A stretch of DNA of 8,042 bases. It comes from Candidatus Aenigmatarchaeota archaeon. GTDB lineage: Archaea; Aenigmatarchaeota; Aenigmatarchaeia; GW2011-AR5. The notes under the pieces are model-generated. The model was not told the origin of the DNA and did not search any database. It saw only the letters and a program-made list of their open reading frames with translations. The stretch's first letter is position 1, and every line of letters starts with the position of its first letter. This document shows, piece by piece, positions 5,777-8,042 of the stretch. The position numbers and the translations under genes were made by a program. The stretch covers positions 1-8,042 of the forward strand of contig JACQNW010000120.1 of the NCBI GenBank assembly GCA_016202845.1. Direction: 5' to 3'.

Positions 5777-5986
5777 TCAAAGATTGATGTAAATCGCAAG
5801 CAAGCCGATGACTGCTATGACAATTCCAGCAAATCTTTCCCAGTTTTCTGTTTTTTTGCTTGTTTTTACTGTAATGCCGTAAACTTTTTTCTGCTTCCAT
5901 GCATAGAATTTAAGCATTTGTTTTGGCTTGAGCGCTGCAATAATGCCTATTATCAACAATAAAATGCCAAAAATGCTGACAGTCAT
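5777..5986 (-). CDS. small two-helix membrane protein, 69 aa
   Basis: I do not recognise a family. Two hydrophobic segments, about residues 3-19 (VSIFGILLLIIGIIAAL) and 52-68 (FAGIVIAVIGLLAIYIN), flank a strongly basic loop (KPKQMLKFYAWKQKKVYG and KTSKKTENWE), giving a helical hairpin whose positive loop should face the cytoplasm. Both termini would then be outside. The ATG is one base after the TAA stop of the PRC-barrel gene, so the two are almost certainly one transcript and probably coupled in translation. The basic loop could contact the acidic PRC-barrel partner or membrane lipids; this is inference. It meets radA tail to tail with a 41-base gap. Confidence 0.75.
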   Translation of the reverse strand: MTVSIFGILLLIIGIIAALKPKQMLKFYAWKQKKVYGITVKTSKKTENWERFAGIVIAVIGLLAIYINL

Positions 5987-5987
5987 T

Positions 5988-6242
5988 TTATACGATCTCT
6001 TTCTCAGAAATTATTACAAAATCGCCGATGCTTTTAACAGAAGAAAACGGTATCATTAACCTGTTGTTTTCATCCTTTTCCAACGCAAGATCTCCTGTGT
6101 GTTTTGTAGGTTCTACAAGAACAACATGAAGCAATTCTCCGCTGTCAGGGACAAAGCTCAGGTCGCCGACAACGCCAAATTTTCTCCCGGTTTCTTCAGA
6201 AACAATAACCTTACCGACCAAATCTTTTGCTCGAGTCTTCAT
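5988..6242 (-). CDS. PRC-barrel domain protein, 84 aa
   Basis: A single-domain protein that fits the PRC-barrel fold: MKTRAKDLVGKVIVSEETGRKFGVVGDLSFVP is the usual opening (a glycine-rich turn after KxV and the GxVxDL strand), followed by LLHVVLVEP, RLMIPFSSVKSIGDFVIIS. PRC-barrels are small beta-barrels found in RNA processing, photosynthetic reaction centres and, in archaea, cell-division proteins of the CdpB type; this sequence alone does not decide among them. The start at 6242 has a strong GGAGGATT ribosome site 7 bases upstream, and ATATTTAAGT at 6291-6300 is a likely TATA box, giving a short leader. It is translationally close-coupled to the small membrane protein after it, so a membrane-linked scaffold is possible. 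Fold assignment is firm; the role is open. Confidence 0.85.
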   Translation of the reverse strand: MKTRAKDLVGKVIVSEETGRKFGVVGDLSFVPDSGELLHVVLVEPTKHTGDLALEKDENNRLMIPFSSVKSIGDFVIISEKEIV

Positions 6243-6246
6243 TTCA

Positions 6247-6300
6247 AATCCTCCATAATATTATGTTTATGCTTTTACTTAGCTTCTCATACTTAAATAT
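6247..6300 (-). promoter_or_regulatory. promoter and strong ribosome site of the PRC-barrel gene
   Basis: On the minus strand ATATTTAAGT (6291-6300) is a TATA-like box, and GGAGGATT (6247-6254) is a strong Shine-Dalgarno site 7 bases... before the ATG at 6242. Unlike the leaderless genes elsewhere in this window, this one should have an untranslated leader of roughly 25 bases. Confidence 0.5.
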
Positions 6301-6355
6301 CTGTTTCTTTTTTTGTATTTCTTATATGAGCGACAGCATGTAATTGATTTGTGTT

Positions 6356-6375
6356 GTAGGTTATATTTAACCTAC
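6356..6375. repeat. 8+8 bp palindrome GTAGGTTA-TATT-TAACCTAC
   Basis: The arms are exact reverse complements around TATT. The centre, TTATATTTAA, is also a good archaeal TATA-like box pointing either way, about 20 bases before the structured RNA that begins at 6383. It may be the promoter of that RNA, a regulator site, or the left-end hairpin of a transposon remnant. Confidence 0.4.
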
Positions 6376-6382
6376 TTTATTA

Positions 6383-6490
6383 TTTCGAAGTTCCTGAAAA
6401 CACACAGCTTCGAGCCGTGTGGTGCTTTGAAAAGCAAGGCTTTTCATGCATAGGCGACGTAGTCGCCATATGAAGACAGGAATTTTGAAA
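6383..6490 (+). ncRNA. candidate structured RNA, closing stem with three hairpins
   Basis: A 14-pair closing stem joins 6383-6396 (TTTCGAAGTTCCTG) to 6477-6490 (CAGGAATTTTGAAA), with two G-U wobbles at 6387:6486 and 6390:6483. Inside are three hairpins: CACAC 6401-6405 with GTGTG 6417-6421, with GCT/AGC nested; TGAAAAGC 6428-6435 with GCTTTTCA 6439-6446; and GGCGAC 6453-6458 with GTCGCC 6462-6467. The wobbles become A-C mismatches on the other strand, so the RNA should be transcribed rightwards. It is followed by a fourth hairpin at 6505-6526. It is not a tRNA (no anticodon or T-loop features), and I recognise no RNase P or SRP signature. It may be a TnpB omega-RNA or an independent RNA. The fold is seen; expression is not. 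Confidence 0.5.
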
Positions 6491-6504
6491 GAAATCCACA
6501 AGAA

Positions 6505-6526
6505 ACCCACAACTTTAGTTGTGGGT
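6505..6526. repeat. 9-bp perfect hairpin ACCCACAAC-TTTA-GTTGTGGGT
   Basis: A perfect 9-pair stem with a 4-base loop, 15 bases beyond the structured RNA and 15 bases past the 3' end of the AAA+ gene, which is read toward it. It could be the 3' hairpin of the RNA, a transposon right-end structure, or a 3' stabilising element of the ATPase mRNA. No T-run follows on either side to make a clear terminator. Confidence 0.6.
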
Positions 6527-6541
6527 AATAATGACGGGATT

Positions 6542-7777
6542 TCATTTCCTGATTACTAGATTTTTCATCTGCGGCGACAACTGGTACAAAAATGCCTTGT
6601 CCGCTCTCGCTCTTTCAACAATGCGTTCATCCATTAGCTGTTTTAGCACATTATTAACGCTTCTCACAGCATGTTGCCTTGACTTATACTTGGCAAGATC
6701 AAGTGAATTTGCAATATCGCCAGGCGTCATGGGTCTGATCAGCTTTTCCACGACTTCTTTTTGCATTGGTGTCAGGCTCTCCAATGTCATTGCAGGCGTC
6801 TGCTGCTGCGCTTCATCTTTTCTGCCATTCTGAATCAAATCAGGTGTAATTGTTGTTTTCCCGTATTTTACACCAACATCAATCATTTCATTTCCCATCC
6901 TTATTATATCCCTGGGAAATCCGCCTGTCCTTTCATATATAATATCTATGACTTCCTTTGAAAATTCATCGCCCGTTCCGCCAACGTGCTGAATTCTCTT
7001 TCTAATCAAATGTTCTGTTTCTTCTTTTGTTAGAGATAGAAGCTCTATTTTGTTTAAAATTCTTTTTCTAAGGGTTTCTATTTCAGAAAGCTGTTTTTCA
7101 AATACAGGCAGCCCTGTAAGCAAAATGCTCATGTTTTCAACCTGATCGCTTAGCACTCTAAGCCATTCCAAAATTTCCATTGGCGATTCGTGTGCTTCGT
7201 CCAACATTACAACAAGGTGTTTTTTGCCTATTTTCCTGTTAAGAAAATGTGGTACATCGTATAAAGTTTTTGATTGTGCAACCCCTGGAAATAAGAATCT
7301 AGTTAACCAGTTTGACCTATATTTTGCATTAAATATATCAACAAACTCTTCTGGCTTCATCGGGGGCTTTCCAATATAGACATAATCAAAATCTGATGGC
7401 AAATTGACAGTAACCCATTTTAACATTGTAGTCTTTCCAGAACCTGTTGGGCCTATGATTAGAGAAACTTTATGCTTTTCTTCCAGAACCCTCAAAATTC
7501 TCTGGGTTTGGTCTGAATAACCAACAAACAACTGTGGAAGTATGTTAAATGTAAATGGATTGCCTGACCAGCCAACTTTTCCAAACCACTCTTTATGGCC
7601 AAGTATGCCGTCAATGAATCTAGTAATAGATGGCTGTACATTCCTGTCAATAGTAGGAGTAATTAGCTGATTACTAGCTGGCAATAAAGTTGTTTGGACT
7701 ATTTTTTCCTCAGTTTTTACTGGTTCTGGCATACTTTTTTCTGGACCAACACCTAAATCTTTTCTTTCATCTTCCAT
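6542..7777 (-). CDS. AAA+ ATPase with C-terminal winged helix (ExeA/Cdc6-like)
   Basis: A 411-residue AAA+ ATPase that probably binds specific DNA in an ATP-dependent way. After a low-complexity N-terminus (1-50) comes the motif GWSGNPFTFNILPQLFVGY (69-87), like the opening of ExeA/TniB-type ATPases. The core has Walker A GPTGSGKTT (109-117), Walker B VVMLDEAH (189-196), sensor 1 ILLTG (218-222), an arginine-finger region LRKRI (236-240) and sensor 2 GGFPRD (285-290). Residues 333-400 (LTPMQKEVVEKL, TPGDIANSLDL, RSVNNVLKQLMDERIV) form a winged helix. AAA+ plus winged helix is also the plan of archaeal Orc1/Cdc6 initiators, but the core resembles ExeA more. The start at 7777 has TATA-like CTTTTAATAG about 25 bases ahead and no Shine-Dalgarno site. 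The array of phased sites upstream suggests an initiator, partition or autoregulatory role. Confidence 0.82.
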   Translation of the reverse strand: MEDERKDLGVGPEKSMPEPVKTEEKIVQTTLLPASNQLITPTIDRNVQPSITRFIDGILGHKEWFGKVGWSGNPFTFNILPQLFVGYSDQTQRILRVLEEKHKVSLIIGPTGSGKTTMLKWVTVNLPSDFDYVYIGKPPMKPEEFVDIFNAKYRSNWLTRFLFPGVAQSKTLYDVPHFLNRKIGKKHLVVMLDEAHESPMEILEWLRVLSDQVENMSILLTGLPVFEKQLSEIETLRKRILNKIELLSLTKEETEHLIRKRIQHVGGTGDEFSKEVIDIIYERTGGFPRDIIRMGNEMIDVGVKYGKTTITPDLIQNGRKDEAQQQTPAMTLESLTPMQKEVVEKLIRPMTPGDIANSLDLAKYKSRQHAVRSVNNVLKQLMDERIVERARADKAFLYQLSPQMKNLVIRK

Positions 7778-7796
7778 AAACAGCTATGAATTCACA

Positions 7797-7806
7797 ACTA
7801 TTAAAA
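7797..7806 (-). promoter_or_regulatory. TATA-like box of the AAA+ gene
   Basis: On the minus strand the box is CTTTTAATAG, centred about 25 bases before the ATG at 7777, fitting a leaderless message. A TTCAC site at 7791-7795 lies between it and the gene, and another lies just upstream at 7823-7827, so protein bound to the array would be expected to block or tune this promoter. Confidence 0.4.
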
Positions 7807-7997
7807 GATTTATGTCTTTAACTTCACGAAAACGCCTAGCAAGTTCACAGAAATAAAACCTAACCACTTTTATATTCACAGAAATAAAATCAAATTCATA
7901 GAATTGTGCATTTTACGCCGTAAGTTAACAATTTACTTCACAGAAACTTCACCAAATATTCACACATTTCACTAACTTCACAGTGAATTCATATGAA

Positions 7998-8041
7998 GTT
8001 CATGAAGGGTTAGTGAAGGTTTTATGAAGGTTTTATGAAGG
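7998..8041 (+). repeat. four tandem 11-bp units ending ATGAAGG/GTGAAGG
   Basis: Units are GTTCATGAAGG (7998-8008), GTTAGTGAAGG (8009-8019), TTTTATGAAGG (8020-8030) and TTTTATGAAGG (8031-8041). The last two are identical, and the array is cut by the window end. They form the oppositely oriented half of the larger phased array. Confidence 0.75.
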
Positions 8042-8042
8042 G

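Larger units (their letters stand above)
6356..6530 (+). mobile_element. possible IS200/IS605-derived remnant with omega-RNA-like 3' end
   Basis: No intact transposase is present. Three things suggest a decayed IS200/IS605 end. First, the hairpin at 6505-6526 (ACCCACAAC-TTTA-GTTGTGGGT) has the shape and TTTA loop familiar from the right ends of many TnpB-carrying elements. Second, the frame GAAACCCACAACTTTAGTTGTGGG reads ETHNFSCG, like TnpB C-terminal tails. Third, another plus frame is open at 6360-6470 and ends CIGDVVAI, again tail-like, suggesting frameshifts. The multi-stem RNA upstream would then be the guide scaffold. I rely on remembered family features; a standalone RNA gene is the main alternative. 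Confidence 0.3.
7791..8042. repeat. helically phased TTCAC/GTGAA iteron array; candidate origin
   Basis: This gene-free region upstream of the AAA+ gene is packed with TTCAC or TTCAT sites. Starts are 7791, 7823, 7844, 7875, 7895, 7937, 7948, 7959, 7968, 7977, 7988 and 7999: steps of 32, 21, 31, 20, 42, 11, 11, 9, 9, 11 and 11, all near whole turns of DNA. Longer copies TTCACAGAAATAAAA occur at 7844-7858 and 7875-7889, and TTCACAGAAAC at 7937-7947. From 7977 the sites become palindromic (TTCACAGTGAA, TTCATATGAA) and then continue on the other strand as GTGAAGG/ATGAAGG. The stretches between are AT-rich. This is the layout of an iteron origin, centromere or multi-site operator; the neighbouring ATPase is the likely binder. 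It runs past the window end. Confidence 0.7.

Noticed and set aside
5679..5900. Minus-strand frame across the radA 3' end
   Set aside because: It overlaps the conserved C-terminus of RadA and the coupled membrane-protein gene in another frame and shows no domain.
6383..6490. tRNA gene reading of the cloverleaf-like fold
   Set aside because: The closing stem is 14 pairs, arms are of the wrong size, and there is no T-loop consensus, anticodon loop or CCA-proximal pattern.
6505..6526. Intrinsic terminator of the AAA+ gene
   Set aside because: No T-tract follows the hairpin on the minus strand, and archaeal termination depends mainly on T-runs rather than hairpins.
6519..6961. Plus-strand frames opposite the AAA+ gene
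   Set aside because: They are antisense to a clear AAA+ ATPase with all motifs intact and have Cys/Ser-rich shadow composition.
7791..8042. CRISPR array
   Set aside because: Repeat units are only 5-15 bases, imperfect, inverted in part, and spaced by helical turns rather than by unique spacers of about 30-40 bases.

Overview
The window looks archaeal. It carries an archaeal histone, a replication protein A with a C-terminal zinc finger, and a RadA recombinase with an N-terminal helix-hairpin-helix domain that is split by a large intein. Several genes have TATA-like boxes about 22-27 bases before the start codon (leaderless initiation), while genes inside operons have Shine-Dalgarno sites. 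The tight packing and small proteins would suit a small-genome archaeon, possibly a DPANN lineage, but nothing here fixes the lineage.

Layout. (1) Positions 17-833, minus strand: a winged-helix regulator followed by two small unknown genes, probably one transcript. (2) Positions 834-1054: an AT-rich divergent control region with ACTAT-N3-ATAGT palindromes and an 11+11 inverted repeat. (3) Positions 1055-1758, plus strand: a 69-residue histone, then a secreted or lipoprotein-like unknown with its own promoter. (4) Positions 1771-1950, minus strand: a 59-residue zinc-ribbon protein, divergent from the next operon and sharing with it a symmetric promoter whose two arms are the two TATA-like boxes. 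(5) Positions 2019-5735, plus strand: operon rpa - small unknown - radA, a single-strand DNA binding and strand-exchange unit; radA carries a 490-residue intein with a two-motif LAGLIDADG endonuclease. (6) Positions 5777-6242, minus strand: a PRC-barrel protein and a two-helix membrane protein, coupled. (7) Positions 6243-6541: no protein gene, but a strong multi-stem RNA fold and a hairpin resembling the right end of IS200/IS605 elements, possibly a TnpB/omega-RNA remnant. (8) Positions 6542-7777, minus strand: an AAA+ ATPase with a C-terminal winged helix. (9) Positions 7778-8042: a dense array of TTCAC/GTGAA half-sites spaced in multiples of about one helical turn, covering the ATPase promoter and running off the window end; a candidate replication origin, centromere-like site or autoregulatory region.

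The theme is information processing: chromatin, ssDNA binding, recombination, and a probable initiator-like ATPase beside an iteron array. The three strongest items for follow-up are the helically phased array (7791-8042), the structured RNA (6383-6526) and the symmetric divergent promoter (1968-2002).
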